From NCBI GenBank assembly GCA_959347315.1, contig OY365810.1:7332598-7396597 (forward strand): a stretch of DNA of 64,000 nucleotides. The letters are read 5' to 3'. The position numbers and the translations under genes were made by a program. Under the pieces are notes generated by a model. The model was not told the DNA's origin and ran no database searches. It saw only the letters and a program-made list of their open reading frames with translations. Within the stretch, counting starts at the first letter, position 1, and the number at the start of each line of letters is the position of its first letter. Shown here piece by piece: positions 42,735 to 55,177 of this stretch. The stretch comes from Bimastos eiseni. Lineage: Eukaryota; Annelida; Clitellata; Crassiclitellata; Lumbricidae.

Positions 42735-44514
42735 CGGACCCACCTCGGTACATGCGGGTCTATTTGTGGGTCATCCATCTGACAATAAAAAATTATAAAT
42801 TATGAGGGTCAGCAACGTGGATCAGCCGATAATCGGGGCAGCCATAGTGATCTGTGCCTGTATCAGCTAATTACTAGGGACAACCTGTGGGCTGCACCCG
42901 AGCACCAGTCTGAAGGGTCAGTGGAATGTGGGAACTAGTCTGCAACAGAGATCCAGCTTACACCATTATGTGAGGTACATGTAGCCTAATGCAGAGAACC
43001 AGCGACAGCGCGACGGGATTTTCATCCGCGTCCCTAGCTATAGAATAGCTAGGCCCCATCTGATAGATAAGTATCTAAGAATTGGTAGGATATGCGTGGT
43101 CCCCAGCGTTGAGGAGTCGAAACACAAAGATGCCTTTTTCCTCTCTATTTTAGGGAGGAAAATCGTCTTCCCGTTCAAGCGAAAATTTTTATGTGCAATT
43201 ACAATTCAAGAAAACGAGTAGGCTCTAGATTATATCAGATGAAAATATTGTTTAGAATGAAATGCAGTATTGAACAATAAATTATATAGTGACGCTCCGT
43301 GAATAAGTCACCTAGTCATACCAGCTTATACTCAGATGCATCGAAAGTAGAAATAAAGTTTAATTTTAAAAATGCAGAAACATGAATATATTGTGACGTC
43401 AGGTGCATTGTAGAAGTCGTCGAGTCTACTATCACAAAAATTGCAACAAATAGTTTGATGAAGACAAAAATGTAGCTGTGGCGCTATGAAATTCACCAAG
43501 TCTCATTAGCATTCTCAAATAATTAAGCAACTAAAATTAGCTGAAATAAATTTAGGGAGCCTAAATTAATACAAACACAACTTAGGCAACAAATATCACT
43601 GTGCATCTGGTGCCTTATCAGACGCCACTGTATACATCACCTGTCAACAACCTAAGTATAAATTAATAAAAACAAATGTATACTGAAGAAGTTACCGAGT
43701 TTCTGGAAAAACGCAAGTCACTTAGAGGTGTTTATCTAACAAGCCATAGTTAACGATCTGTAAGTGGCAAATTTCGATAAAAATTCGATGTATAGCAATT
43801 TATTGGGTTAACCTCATGCCCATCGACGAAGATTGCATCGAAACAGAAGTTGGCGCAGCAGAAATTGGAAGAATTTCGATGAATTACAACAATTTCTGTG
43901 AAATTTAGGGAAATTCCGAAAAGCGTCCATCAGCGTGGATGTCCATGATTGCAAATGGCGAATTCAACGATAGAGATAATAGATGACGTAAGTCAGTTTG
44001 ATTATTCATTAATTCGTTAATTCGTGAATATTATAGCGCTCTTTGTAGAAATCCACTCAGAGGACCATAATTATTAGGCTGCATCCTACATTAGCTGTAT
44101 CTCTGTGCGTGAATAAGCCTATAGAGGCTCAGTCTGAAGGTAACACAAACATACGCTGTAGTAGGCATATATAGGGACCTAAATTGCTATACAGGTTAAA
44201 TGCAACACTCAAGATAGGCTTATATTAACTGTAATGGGCCTACTAACGAAGATGGTAGACGTGAATATCAGATCAGATAGGCCTACATTGAGTGCCATAT
44301 CTTAGTCTACGCACCAAATTGTGGCCAGGACTGGAAAAGCCTAAGTTTCTTTTAAGAATGCTTGTAGTTTATAAGGTGTAGGGGTGCATCCTATTTTAAT
44401 TGAGTTGCAGAGTCCTGAGTAAGGCGCCTTCAGCGATAATTGTCTGACCGCGTTTCTTTGCAGACAAGACATTGAGATGAGCCCAATTCCTTGTTCGCAA
44501 TTTACGTCGTGCAA
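42735..44514. other. Intergenic stretch
   Basis: No coding signal seen. A tail-like fragment (ATTATAGCGCTCTTTGTAG with ACTCAGAGG) is at about 44028-44065. Confidence 0.4.
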
Positions 44515-44720
44515 AGTTCATTCATTCATTAACAAGATTTATATAGCGCATTCAATGTTAGGCCTACTGCCAAAGAGCGCTCCCGACCCCTGTACAGCTG
44601 AAAAAATACCCTCAAGGTTAGTATACAAAAGAATCAGAGCTAGTGGACTCTTGGGGACAAGTGCAACGCCAACGGGAGCCTGTTCCAGAGCGAGGGCCAA
44701 CCACAAAGAAGGCATGATTT
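44515..44720 (-). repeat. LINE/SINE 3' region
   Basis: Starts ATTCATTAACAAGATTTATA TAGCGC (read as the reverse of the shared tail), then GAGCGCTCCCGACCCCTGTA as in the copy at 20285. Confidence 0.6.
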
Positions 44721-45415
44721 TTTAAAAGTATAATAGGCCTATTTGTGCGAGCAAATGGAACGATGAGTAGCCATATAGGCCTACTTTATGTACAGGAGCG
44801 TTGACACGCCAAATCCATTTGGCGACAGGAATAGAACGTCACGTGAACGAAGCATTGAGGGCCTGTCGCCTACCACTAGTTATAGATCATGCACCTACCT
44901 ACTAACTGCCTTATCGACGGCTGGCCATGCATGCATCAGAAATGAGCTAAATAATAATTTCAATGTTAGGCTCCTCTCTAGGGAATTTTCTTTCCTCTCT
45001 CATTAGTTGCTCTACCATTCTCATCTCTCACTATTTAAAATCCTTTCGTTTTCTCTCGCACTGTGAGCTATTTGAACGAATGCGCTGAGAGAAGCGCTAC
45101 AGAAATAGTGAGAAACAGGAGACTTCCAGGAGGCTGGATTATATTGAACTGACGGGACAGGATTGATTAGGTTAGGTTGGGCCAGATCATATTGAAGCAT
45201 GGAGCAATATATACGGAATGAGAAACAGACAGCTGTGCTATTAGAACGCCAAAGAGAAGCAGGTGCAAGAAGACGCACATTCAGACAGACAGACAGCCAG
45301 ACAGATAGACAGACAGACAGGTGAAACTGCGTTGTTGTCGTCTCATTATTTAATTGAAAGTATTTCGATGAGAGGTATTCGTAGGATAAACAGAGGACTA
45401 GGAGGAGGAGCAGTG
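44721..45415. other. Intergenic stretch
   Basis: Nothing supported apart from a CAGA-rich tract at about 45280-45320. Confidence 0.4.
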
Positions 45416-45625
45416 GAAGGAAGATGAGATGGAATTAACGACATCGGGAAAGAGGGAAGAGGAGAAGGGAAGGGTCGAGGAAGACGAGAAAATGAAGAGA
45501 GAATATAAGGAAGAGGAGGAAGAGACAACGAGAAGGGAAACGAATGAAGAGGAGAACGAGAAGAGGATAGCGGAGGAAGAGACGAAGGAGGAGGAAGAGG
45601 AGGAGAGGAGAGGAAGAAGAGGATT
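45416..45625. repeat. Purine-rich GA tract
   Basis: Irregular GAGGAA/GAAGAGG repeats; frames across it are low-complexity Glu/Lys/Arg or Ser/Leu. Confidence 0.85.
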
Positions 45626-46023
45626 AATAGTACTGAGGGAACTCCGTAATGCCACGCTTGGCTTTAAATTCCCCTTTCAGTTTCGGTTCGTCGAGTGCAA
45701 TGAGTTCGATAGCGACCAACGAGAGAGGGAGAGAGCAAGAGAGGCGACAGGCAATTAAGGGCGATCCATGGGTGATTTTTCGAGTTCAACGCGGACATTT
45801 TCTCACAGTTGGTGGCTGGACGTTTACAGGAACATGTACAGAAGGACAATAATATTATTGCTGCGAAATAATTATTCACAGGCCACAGCTAAAGGACAAT
45901 TCACCACAATCCTCTGTTCAGTGTTAACATTCACATAAATGTAGAAAGGAATTAAGACGCTCATTTGCTATAAATTATAATTAATATTGTAAATGAATTC
46001 CAATCTATAAGCGGTCCAGCCCT

Positions 46024-46083
46024 CGCATTGTGGTCACAGACCACAATGCGTATTGTGACGCCTTGACGGCCCTACAGAGGGCC
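46024..46083. repeat. Two adjacent hairpins
   Basis: CGCATTGTGGT and ACCACAATGCG form an 11-bp stem with a 5-nt loop (46024-46050); GGCCCT and AGGGCC form a second stem about 20 bp further on. Confidence 0.75.
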
Positions 46084-46410
46084 AGCACCAGAATAAACGA
46101 GTTTGTGGCCTCTGGCGGTCACTCCATAATTTTATTATAACTTATTAATATAAGTAAATCTTTATTAATTAACAAGTTAAGTCTAGTTAAGTATATTCTT
46201 CAATTTCAAGCGAAATTTTTACCGATCCATTATTAATACTCCATTATGTTACTAGGATGTTCCTGCCTGTGGGATCTTGGTCCATTTAGGGTTCCTTACT
46301 ATTGTTTCCGCTAAATTCTTTATCAATATTGATTGATAGCAGGTAACTAAAGATTGATTTTAAAAAATGGTCGCTGTTCACTGTTTATTGTTCACATGCA
46401 ATTACTTTAT

Positions 46411-46855
46411 ACAGTGATCTGTCTGTCTGTCTGTCTATTTGTCTGTCTGCTTGCCTACCTGCCTGTCTGTCTGTCTGTCTGCCTTTCTGTCTCTCTGTGC
46501 CTCTCTCTCTGTCTCTCTGTCTCTCTCTGTCTGTCTGTCTCTCTCTCTATATCTCTGTCTGTCTCTCTGCCTCTCTCTCTGTCTCTCTCTCTATCTCTCT
46601 GTCTCTCTCTGTCTGTCTGTCTCTCTCTCTATATCTCTGTCTGTCTCTCTGACTCTCTGTCTCTATGTCTCTATCTCTCTATCTCTCTCTGTCCTTGTTT
46701 GCCTGTCTGTCTCTCTCTCTGTCTGTCTCTGTCTCTCTCTGCCTTTGTCTCTGTCTCTATCTCTGCTTCTCTCTTTTTGTCTCTGTCTGTCTCTCATTCT
46801 ATCTCTCTTTGTCTCTCTTTCTCTGTCTCTGTCTGTCTCTGTCTCTCTCTCATCG
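46411..46855. repeat. (CTGT)n/(CTCT)n tract
   Basis: About 445 bp of mixed TCTG and TCTC units. Frames with CLSV or SLSL repeats are not genes. Confidence 0.95.
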
Positions 46856-47420
46856 ATCAGGAGCATTGACGTAATATTGGGGTGGGGAGTGTCTTATAAT
46901 CAGCTGCAGCTGCTGCAAATTATTCAGCATGGACAACGCACATAGACATGTCATGCTATAGGATATGGCATAGAAGCAGATGACAGCGACACTCGCCTGC
47001 TGCAGACGTCGCTTGCTCGCCTGTCTGTCAACCTCTACCAGTGCTTGTCAGTCTGTTTGCTGTGTGCATGTATGTATTTTTGCTTACCTGTTTGCCTGTC
47101 TGTCCTTGTATCTGTATCTTTGTATATACTTCTGTCTGTGTCTCACTGTTTTTCTGTCGATCCGTCGATCTGCCATTTCTTTCCAAGGCGCTATATCATT
47201 TTACCAGTGCATCCGCAGGTGTTATTGTTGCGCTTTCTACCTGATTCATTGTCTGTCTTTAATTCATTATGCACCTGCAATAGAAATGGACAGCTATTTT
47301 CAAGAACCTCTAAAAGGAAGACACATGAACATTGTGATCAAACAAGTATGAACATCTCCTTTGAAGATATCCCATAAATATTCAAGAAATCGTATGATGT
47401 GGAACAGCTCAGATAGGCCT

Positions 47421-47484
47421 ATGCACGAGAAAGTGCACCATAATGCACGAGAAAGTGCACCAAAATGCACGAGAAAGTGCGCCC
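47421..47484. repeat. 22-bp tandem repeat, 3 units
   Basis: ATGCACGAGAAAGTGCACC starts at 47421, 47443 and 47465; each unit contains a small hairpin (GTGCAC / TGCAC). Confidence 0.9.
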
Positions 47485-47865
47485 TACCCGACGTACCCAC
47501 TGGGTGACAGGTTTCACCTGGTCACAAAACGTGCAGAATTTTGGGTCGCATATAGTCAGGTCTATGGACATTACACAATACACATAATCAATTGAGGTCC
47601 AGTATGGGAATATTGATCCTACATGGCTCCATGCGGGCATGCTACCAATGGAAACAGGAGAATGCGCAATGTCTGGATATGCATTCTGTGAGTAAATAAA
47701 TGCCATAAATTAAATATATATGCTTAAATGCTGGATTAGGCCTTACAGTAGCATTACATTACATAACTGCAGTCACTGTGCTAGAAAATTAAAAATGGAA
47801 ACATGGAAAGTGAGAAGGGAAGGACACGCAGGAAACACGAGGAACTGTCAACAGAGGCAATGAAG

Positions 47866-48030
47866 ACAGACAGACAGACACACAGACAGACACACAGACA
47901 GACAGACAGACACACAGACAGACACACAGACAGACACACAGACATGTATGCGGACATACATACATACGTGTACATAAATACATGCAGACAGACGCAGACA
48001 TATAGATAAACACAGACAGACAGGCCGACA
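47866..48030. repeat. (CAGA)n/(CACAGA)n tract
   Basis: CAGACAGACACACAGACAGA-type units, interrupted by TACATACATACG. Confidence 0.93.
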
Positions 48031-48419
48031 GACGGAGGATATGTGCGCAGAACATGGGAACCAATGTCAACACTGTTTAAATAATATAGCTCTTCTTGCT
48101 TCTCTTTTCCAAACAGCAACATCGATAGTTGTTAAAATATACAGCCACTCAAGTTCTTGAACGAACACCATACGACAAAGGAACGAACGAACGAACGAAT
48201 GAACACAAGGACAGACGGTAAAAATGTCTCCAACACCTGGTCTCAGTCTGGATACATCATTGACATCAGTTAAAACTCCGTGTATATTATTGATGCTGTG
48301 GATTTCGCTGTGGAGGAGAATGATTGATACAAACCATGCGTGAGAAACGATTAGTGTAAAACAGGATAAACGATCAACTGGTTTGGAATATCCATTCCCC
48401 CCAGTGCATTGCATTTCGG

Positions 48420-48810
48420 ATTTCCTCCATTGTCTGGCGCTGCCTTTGTGGTGCAGCACGGTCCTGCCAGCACCTACTTGCCTCAGGGACCTTTGATGTT
48501 CTGTTGCCGGTAATAGAAATGCTGCATGGCCGGACGCTGCGCTCTGCCTCGCAGGGTCTTATTCTTGTCCGTTTCTCTCGGACCTCTACAAGGCAGTATC
48601 GTGCTTTTTCGGTTGTGGGTCCAACTGCTTGGAATAGCTTCCCATTGGATCTTCGACTCTTACCTAAGAATTCTCTACACTTTTTTTATTCCACTCTGAA
48701 AACTGTCTTATATGGCCGAGGTTGGACCGGGGGTGCCTCTGTGAAGATTTCTTGAAGAGGCGCTATAATTATTAAGTTTGATTGGTTGATTGATTGATTG
48801 ATTGATTGAT
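48420..48810 (+). mobile_element. LINE 3' end (CR1/L2-like), best copy
   Basis: The frame has RTLRSASQGLILVRFSRTST then QYRAFSVVGPTAWNSFPLDL and LHFFYSTLKTVLYG, the end of a CR1/L2-type ORF2, then TTGAAGAGGCGCTATAATTA and a (TTGA)n tail. Confidence 0.85.
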
Positions 48811-49044
48811 GTACATAAATGTATTTAATCCATGAGAATGTATTCATTTGTGATATACACTCGCAACAAGTGTATCCAAGTGCATACATATAGCTTCTAT
48901 CATCTATTCCGTGCTTTCGATGCAGCAGTGACTTCAGGTCAATTCGAACCTGACTCCCTTCGGTTGCAAGGCTTGGGACGTACCGCAACCATTCATGTCG
49001 CCATGTGGTTATGTGCATGCAATAATTTACCTATGTGTGTATAC

Positions 49045-49412
49045 AATGTGCAGTGCATTTCGAATCGCCTCCTTGGTATGGCGCTGTCTTGTTGGGGCTG
49101 CGCCTACTTACCTTCAGGAGCTATGCCGCCCTACTGCTGCCAACGCTAGGACGGTGCTGCGCTCTGCCGTGCAGGGCCTTCTAAGCGTTCCATTTTCACG
49201 CTCTGCTATGTGCTGCAGCATCGTGCTTTCTCTGTTGTGGACCATACCACTTGGAATGGGTTCCTCTGGACCTCCGTCTTATACAAGGGATCTCCTCATC
49301 TTTCTATTTTTCTCTTAAGTCAATCCTCTTTAACCATGATTGGACTGGGAGCGACTCTGAGTATAGTTCCTGAAGAGGCGCTATATCAAGTTGCATTGAT
49401 TTATTGATTGAT
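49045..49412 (+). mobile_element. LINE 3' end (CR1/L2-like), second copy
   Basis: Parallel to the copy 0.6 kb upstream: ARTVLRSAVQGLLSVPFSRS, then in another frame QHRAFSVVDHTTWNGF, then GAAGAGGCGCTATATCAAG and ATTGATTG. Broken by frameshifts. Confidence 0.85.
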
Positions 49413-51070
49413 ATATGTGTGGATGTAGGTCAACTTGTATGTATGTGTATGTATGTATTTTTGCATGTATGTGTAGTGGGCAAAGACTGTAGAGAAAGAG
49501 AGACCGAGCCAGACGGAAAGAGAGACAGAGCCAGACGGAAAGAGAGATATGCGGGAGTACAAGAGAGAGGAAGCTAGACTATAGCGTAAGTATGAAAATG
49601 TGCATATATAATATGTACATGTATGTATGTAATTTTATACTAACTGATTAATTTCTATACAAGCACATGCGTCGGTTGAAATGTATGCCATTTGGCGTGT
49701 ATGATACGTTTTAGTTTTCATAGCGTAGACAGGATTTTGAAGAGACTGACCAGAACGAAATTTAGCTGTGAGCGTACCGTGTCCCATTATAGATCTGGAT
49801 CTTTAATGAGTTTGAACAGTTCGCCTTTTTCGGAGGTTTTAAGTTAGAGACTTAGCCCTTCAAAGACCAGCACGTAGTAAATAACTTACGACTAATTTAT
49901 AATTAGCAAGGCTGGTCGTTAAAGGGTTAACTGATCGATAGCACACGTAGGAGGTTCGTCATTTCTTACGTGGGAATACATCAGTCGTACCTTGAAAGTT
50001 AACTATGTATAGATTATATGAGGTTAAAAATGAAAGACGTACGTAACATCAGAAGCTTTCTACTACAATAGAAGAAGCTTAATACCAAAGAACGTACACG
50101 TAAGTGATGGTCTAAAACCAACACATTTATTTTCTTGAACGTTGTGAATCACAGAGATGCGTTGCCAAATATATAGCTGTGCTCGCATGCTGCTCGCATT
50201 TCATTGGATGGTGTACTTTTGTGTATTGGTCACCATGGCAACCGGAGACAAAGAAACGCGCTTCTTTGATTCTACAGACAATAGGTGCCCATAGCAATGG
50301 CGGTTAAAAGTTTATCAACCAGATTTATTTGTAAATATTACAACTAGATTACTTAGCGCTATCTTATATGCAGCCTTCTGCCGATGACGCGGTAACCTGC
50401 AGATGTATCGGGCCTGTAAGCGGGCGATCTGGTGCCGTCGATAAATATTATGTATTTATAATAGGTAGAAATATTTCTGTTTTCTGCGAGATTTGCTAGT
50501 GCGGGTTTGTCGCGTGGACTTTGAACACTCATCACCAATTTCCAGATGGACAGTCTATGAAATGCCAACAAACGGTAACTTAATTATGACATTTTCTAAT
50601 CTTTGGCCTAGACAAATTAATTATTTCAAGAAGGTATAATCTGCAAACGAGGAACATGTGACGTTACTTGTTACCATTATATTGGAATAATTGACAGCCG
50701 CTGTTATGACCAGAGTTGACCATTGGATTCAATTGTCATGACCCGACCCAACTTCGAAAAAGGGACTTTATCCGAACCAATTTCTGAGGCCAAGTATCTG
50801 ACCCGACCAGATCCAAACCATGACGTGCATGACTCGACCCGACCCGATCGCCTTTGATGCAAATTATAATAATGTTATTTATCGTTGAATTCTCATGTCG
50901 TTAAAACGCAACACAGGTTTTAATAATATTGATTTGTGAGAACGTATCAGAGAAGATGACCTTCGTTTGTTCCGTTTATTTTAAGCCAAGCTTACTTTCT
51001 CCATAAATATATGAAAATGAATTCCAGAAATTATTAGATACGTAAGTATCCGGCCCTCATGTCGCATCGA
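49413..51070. other. Intergenic stretch
   Basis: A 22-bp AGAGCCAGACGGAAAGAGAG duplication is at about 49500-49550, and repeated CGACCCGACCCGA words are at 50735-50850. No gene is supported. Confidence 0.4.
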
Positions 51071-51260
51071 TGCATCCTCAGCTAACTCACACGCATGTAA
51101 TCAATCCGTTGACCTTTCATTTTGGCTATACATTCATGAGAAATTATTCCATACGACAGCTTGAGCCGAGTTCGGTGTTAACAGGAACAAATCCGGCGGT
51201 GCCCTAAGTTTTCGCGCCAATTCCTTCGCCATATTCAATTTATTTGATTGCAACTGATTA
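51071..51260. repeat. 190-bp direct repeat, copy A
   Basis: Matches 52517-52706 at about 187 of 190 bases with no gaps. Confidence 0.95.
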
Positions 51261-51385
51261 TCACCAGGGTCCCATGTGGACCGCGGTTCGCTAAAGCGAC
51301 GCTGGCTTACGTGAGAGATTTTAATTTCGGGATTGTACAGTCCTTGGACAGGGATCCTAAGAGGCGTCGATGGTGAACACTTCAT
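51134..51385 (-). CDS. Candidate small ORF or last exon, unknown protein
   Basis: From ATG at 51385 it encodes about 83 residues of mixed composition (HVSQRRFSEPRSTWDPGDNQ, MAKELARKLRAPPDL) before a stop at 51134. The frame is also open a short way upstream, so it might be a terminal exon. I do not recognise the family. Its 3' half is duplicated at 52517-52706, where the upstream half is missing. Confidence 0.35.
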   Translation of the reverse strand: MKCSPSTPLRIPVQGLYNPEIKISHVSQRRFSEPRSTWDPGDNQLQSNKLNMAKELARKLRAPPDLFLLTPNSAQAVVWNNFS

Positions 51386-51796
51386 TAAGGCTTTCAATGC
51401 AAAATTCGGTGGGTCGAGGGCTCAAGGCCATTATTATTGGCCGCTATAGAGAACACGAAACATTTAGAAACATGACTCTATCGCTCTATATATCTCTGTA
51501 TCTCTAACTCTCCTGTCACTCTCTCTCTCTCTCTCTCATGTGTATATTATGTAAATATTATACTTAATATATACATTAAATTTATATTAATTGTACTCAA
51601 TGAGTATTCTAGAGGGTAGCATTCGGTTGCGCGAAAAACTTGTGAGTCAAAGAATCGGTCACTTAAAGAATGGCCGATTATTTGTCTCAAAAGTCAATTG
51701 GGCGTGTTAAGTTCAATTGGCTGTGCGATAGCCTTGGGCGTCTTCTGCTGTTATTTCCTCGCTTAGGTTTAGGCTTTGGCGATAAGTGACCTTTAC

Positions 51797-51965
51797 TAAT
51801 CGCGATTAGTAGACGTCAATTAATCGATTAGTAGGCGATTAGTCGATTAATCGATTAATGGATTAATAGTTAATTTGCCTACTGATCGATTAACCAATTA
51901 ATCGATTGTTCGATTAGCTCGATTGGTTCGATTAGTAAGATTATCTCGATTGTTCGATTAGTGAT
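51797..51965. repeat. Dense array of TCGATTA words
   Basis: At least ten CGATTA or ATCGATTA words on both strands in 170 bp, including palindromic AATCGATT. Spacing is irregular. Confidence 0.85.
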
Positions 51966-52516
51966 ATCACAACTCGTGACATTGACTCAGTTTCTCAGTA
52001 AATGCTCTGTTACGCTAGCCTGCATAAAGTAATCATGGAAGTGGCATTGCATCTTATTTATGACGCGTATGACATAATGATTAATGTGTCTATGTTTCAG
52101 TACTATTTGCAAATTAGATACATTACGTCATATCGCCAAACATGACTGTCGACAATTATATTCAACTCCTGTGTTAGCTCACTGTACGTGCGTGCCTGAC
52201 AATGACATGGAGGCACGCACCTGGTGTCTGCGTCTTCGACGCCTTTTAGGCTAATATGTTTAAACTGTCGATAAAATCAGGCAGATGCAAATGGGAGAGT
52301 TTATGTATCGCTATAATTATGGCTTATTACCGCATGTTTATAATAACTTTTTTTTACCCCACCTCTGATTGCCACTCCTATCAAACAAGAAACTCAACAT
52401 CCTATGACCCTCCTTATACACACACAAATACTCGATTGTTTTCCATTCAATGTTCTGGATCCCGTTAATTTTATGGAATCGTCACCAGCCAAGTATAAGA
52501 TTATTTAAAACAAAAC

Positions 52517-52706
52517 TGCATCCTCCGCTAACTCACACGCATGTAATCAATCCGTTGACCTTTCATTTTTTCTATACATTCATGAGAAATTATTCCATAC
52601 GACAGCTTGAGCCGAGTTCGGTGTTAACAGGAACAAATCCGGCGGTGCCCTAAGTTTTCGCGCCAATTCCTTCGCCATATTCAATTTATTTGATTGCAAC
52701 TGATTA
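52517..52706. repeat. 190-bp direct repeat, copy B
   Basis: Second copy, 1,446 bp from the first. The differences are one base in CTCAGCT/CTCCGCT and two in TTTTGGCTA/TTTTTTCTA. It carries only the 3' part of the 51134-51385 frame. Confidence 0.95.
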
Positions 52707-53269
52707 CTATTTGCTTGAAGACACCTCTAAACTGTGAATATATGTGCTTGTGTTTATTCAATGGATGCAAGGAGCCCTTAGTAACTAAGTAACTAATGCC
52801 TTAACTGTTAAGGCCCTAGTTAAGATTAATTTCTATCTATTTATCCTTACCGGGTATGTTAATGTTATTAATATTGGTACCCATTGCCAGTTTATTAGCT
52901 CGACATAGGGGCTTCTGGTTAGCGGAATCTATGACTCATTTAGGTACTTCTGTGTAATCAGAATATTCATTTATGTACACTAGTTGCTTGTCATTTTCTC
53001 ATATTTTTGGTTACCAAAAAGAATTGAATTGAATTGAAAATTCAGTTTCTTTGCAAATAAAGTAAATATAAACATGCAGTGTGAATGAATTTGCGACTTC
53101 AAAATTATTATATCATTATTATCTAATCGACCAATCAAGCTAATTTCCGCCTAATCTACAGATATTCGTGACCAGACCCGGCCCGGCTCTGTCCGACCCG
53201 ACCGCGATTCGACCCGGCCCGCGGCATATATACTTTTTTTATATTTATTCCGCAATTTGATATCGCCCT
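52707..53269. other. Intergenic stretch
   Basis: Holds GACCCGGCCCG-type words at about 53170-53222, like those at 50735-50850. No gene seen. Confidence 0.4.
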
Positions 53270-53465
53270 TCTTCCGGCATTTTTTGCTCAGAAGTGGACA
53301 CATACGCCTCGACGGCCCAAATGCAGCTGTACTGCAGGGCAATTGTGCGCGAAGGACTAGCTGTAGGTCCCTACACAGTGACGCCTCGGAAGAGGGTGGA
53401 ATCCGCTCACTTATCGCACACTGTACGTTACGGGCCGACCGTTCTAACCAATCAGCCACCGTGCT
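53270..53465 (-). repeat. tRNA-derived SINE-like element
   Basis: The - strand starts GGTGGCTGATTGGTTAGAAC (A box at 53448-53458) and has GCGGATTCCACCC (B-box-like, 53394-53406). The rest is not tRNA-like. Confidence 0.5.
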
Positions 53466-53816
53466 ACACAAAGTGTACTCAAGTTCGGGCAAGTGTACGT
53501 AAGTGTACGCAAGCGTATAATATGTATACAGATGTTGGCGTTGATGGTTTCGATGTGTTTATACATGTGACGCAATAGTTGTCGTCCATTTCTCTATTAT
53601 CGATATTGCTCCAATTGATGACAGAGTGACATTCTGTTTATTATGACGCTGCGGCCTTTGTTATGAATGCAAACGACGCAATGGAAACAGATGAATAGAA
53701 ATCCGTTGTACACAATGTACACCGTCGGTCACGTGTTGTTGTTCACAGTGTGACGTATCACGTGTTGATACCATTCGCCAGGAATATATACAAAGAGTGT
53801 ACATGCTGCATGTAGT

Positions 53817-53880
53817 ATATATATATATATATATATATTATGGACATATTATATGTATATTATATACATATATGTATATG
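53817..53880. repeat. (TA)n tract
   Basis: Pure TA run followed by AT-rich sequence. Confidence 0.9.
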
Positions 53881-53972
53881 GAGTACTTAGGTCTACGACT
53901 TATGTGAGTTTAAATCCACCTCGCTTGTATTCCAGCACCTCGAGTTTTTACAGTTGTTTTGAGGGGATATAT

Positions 53973-55174
53973 GGGGCCGTTCACATATTATATAACGCAT
54001 AAAATCCCAATTTTTAACCCACTCCCCTACCCCTAATAACGTTATATAACAGCAGCTGTAACCCCCAGCCCTATATTATATAACAGATATGCTACCCATC
54101 CCAAACCCAACCCCAGCCTATAAGAACATTAAAAGCCATACAATCGACATAATTGTATTGCACAATTTGACACTTTTATAACAATACGATGTTAGTTGGC
54201 ACTTTAGTAGTAGTGATTCAACTGATAATTGCCTGTATCCAATTCAAGAACTGCAGTAAAAATCATCATATGCCCAATTAGCTATGTAACAAGAGCTACC
54301 TTAAAATTGTGTACTCTCTTGTGCCAATGATGGTTTGACCACATGTATTGAGCTCCTCTGCTTCTTAATAATCGCACTTTCAATGGCACTAAATTCACTT
54401 GTATTAATTACAGTAACTAATTGGGTAGTCGACGATTGTCACCATGCATCTACATGTAAGCCTACTACAATACAGCATGATAATACATGGTAATGACGTA
54501 CATACTATTTAAAAACACCATTTTAGTTTCCCTCCTGTTTTGGACTAGAAATGAGGATTACAGTATCACACAGAATGGATTGGTTTAACATTGTACTATC
54601 AAGTATTTATCGATAAGTTCGCGGTACAACTCTACCTATTTAATAGCGTATGATGCATACAGAGTGCGTACTACAACTGCAATTGGGTATTTAAGCAAAT
54701 ATAAACTATTTACACATACTATAGAAAATGAAATCAAACATCATGATAATACCTACCAAAATAATCATTTCAAGTGAAATAATTTAAATTTAAACCAGAA
54801 TCAAAACAAAGCACACAGAATTGAATTTTAGAGCGTTTAGAGCTATGCACTTGAAATTGTTAATATTGTAAACAGAAAATTGTTAAAAGTGGATTTATAA
54901 AATAATAACTAAGAACGTCAAATCAATTCACCAGGTGGCAGCTAATGGTGCTAGTTTTGGTTCACAACGTATTGTAAGCTTCGATTAAACAATGAAAGTC
55001 CGTTGTACATGGAATTTCCAATTGACTGGCAAAGAGGCAAAATAGCATAAGCTGAAAAAAGTGTGTTACATAACAAAACCTTCAACCTACCCCCCACCCT
55101 ACACAATATAACGCTAACAAAACAGGAACCCACCCACCTACTCCTTCAGCGTTATATAATATGTGAACAGCCCC
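53973..55174. mobile_element. 1.2-kb non-autonomous DNA transposon with 26-bp TIRs
   Basis: The left end 53973-53998 (GGGGCCGTTCACATATTATA then TAACGC) and the complement of the right end 55149-55174 match at 25 of 26 bases. TATAT flanks both sides, a possible target duplication, though the site is AT-repetitive. Subterminal GTTATATAAC words and CCCACCC tracts resemble the element at 36681. No transposase frame is present. Confidence 0.88.
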
Positions 55175-55177
55175 TAT

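Noticed and set aside
46354..46945. Long CLSV/SLSL frames
   Set aside because: Low-complexity translation of TCTG/TCTC repeats.
48067..48459. 130-residue frame on the - strand
   Set aside because: Its first part is antisense to the LINE fragment at 48.4 kb; the rest has no recognisable family or splice sites.
51134..51397. Link between the 51.1-kb frame and ASAP because of a shared NQLQSN word
   Set aside because: A six-residue match to a vertebrate ASAP linker, with nothing else shared, is best taken as chance.
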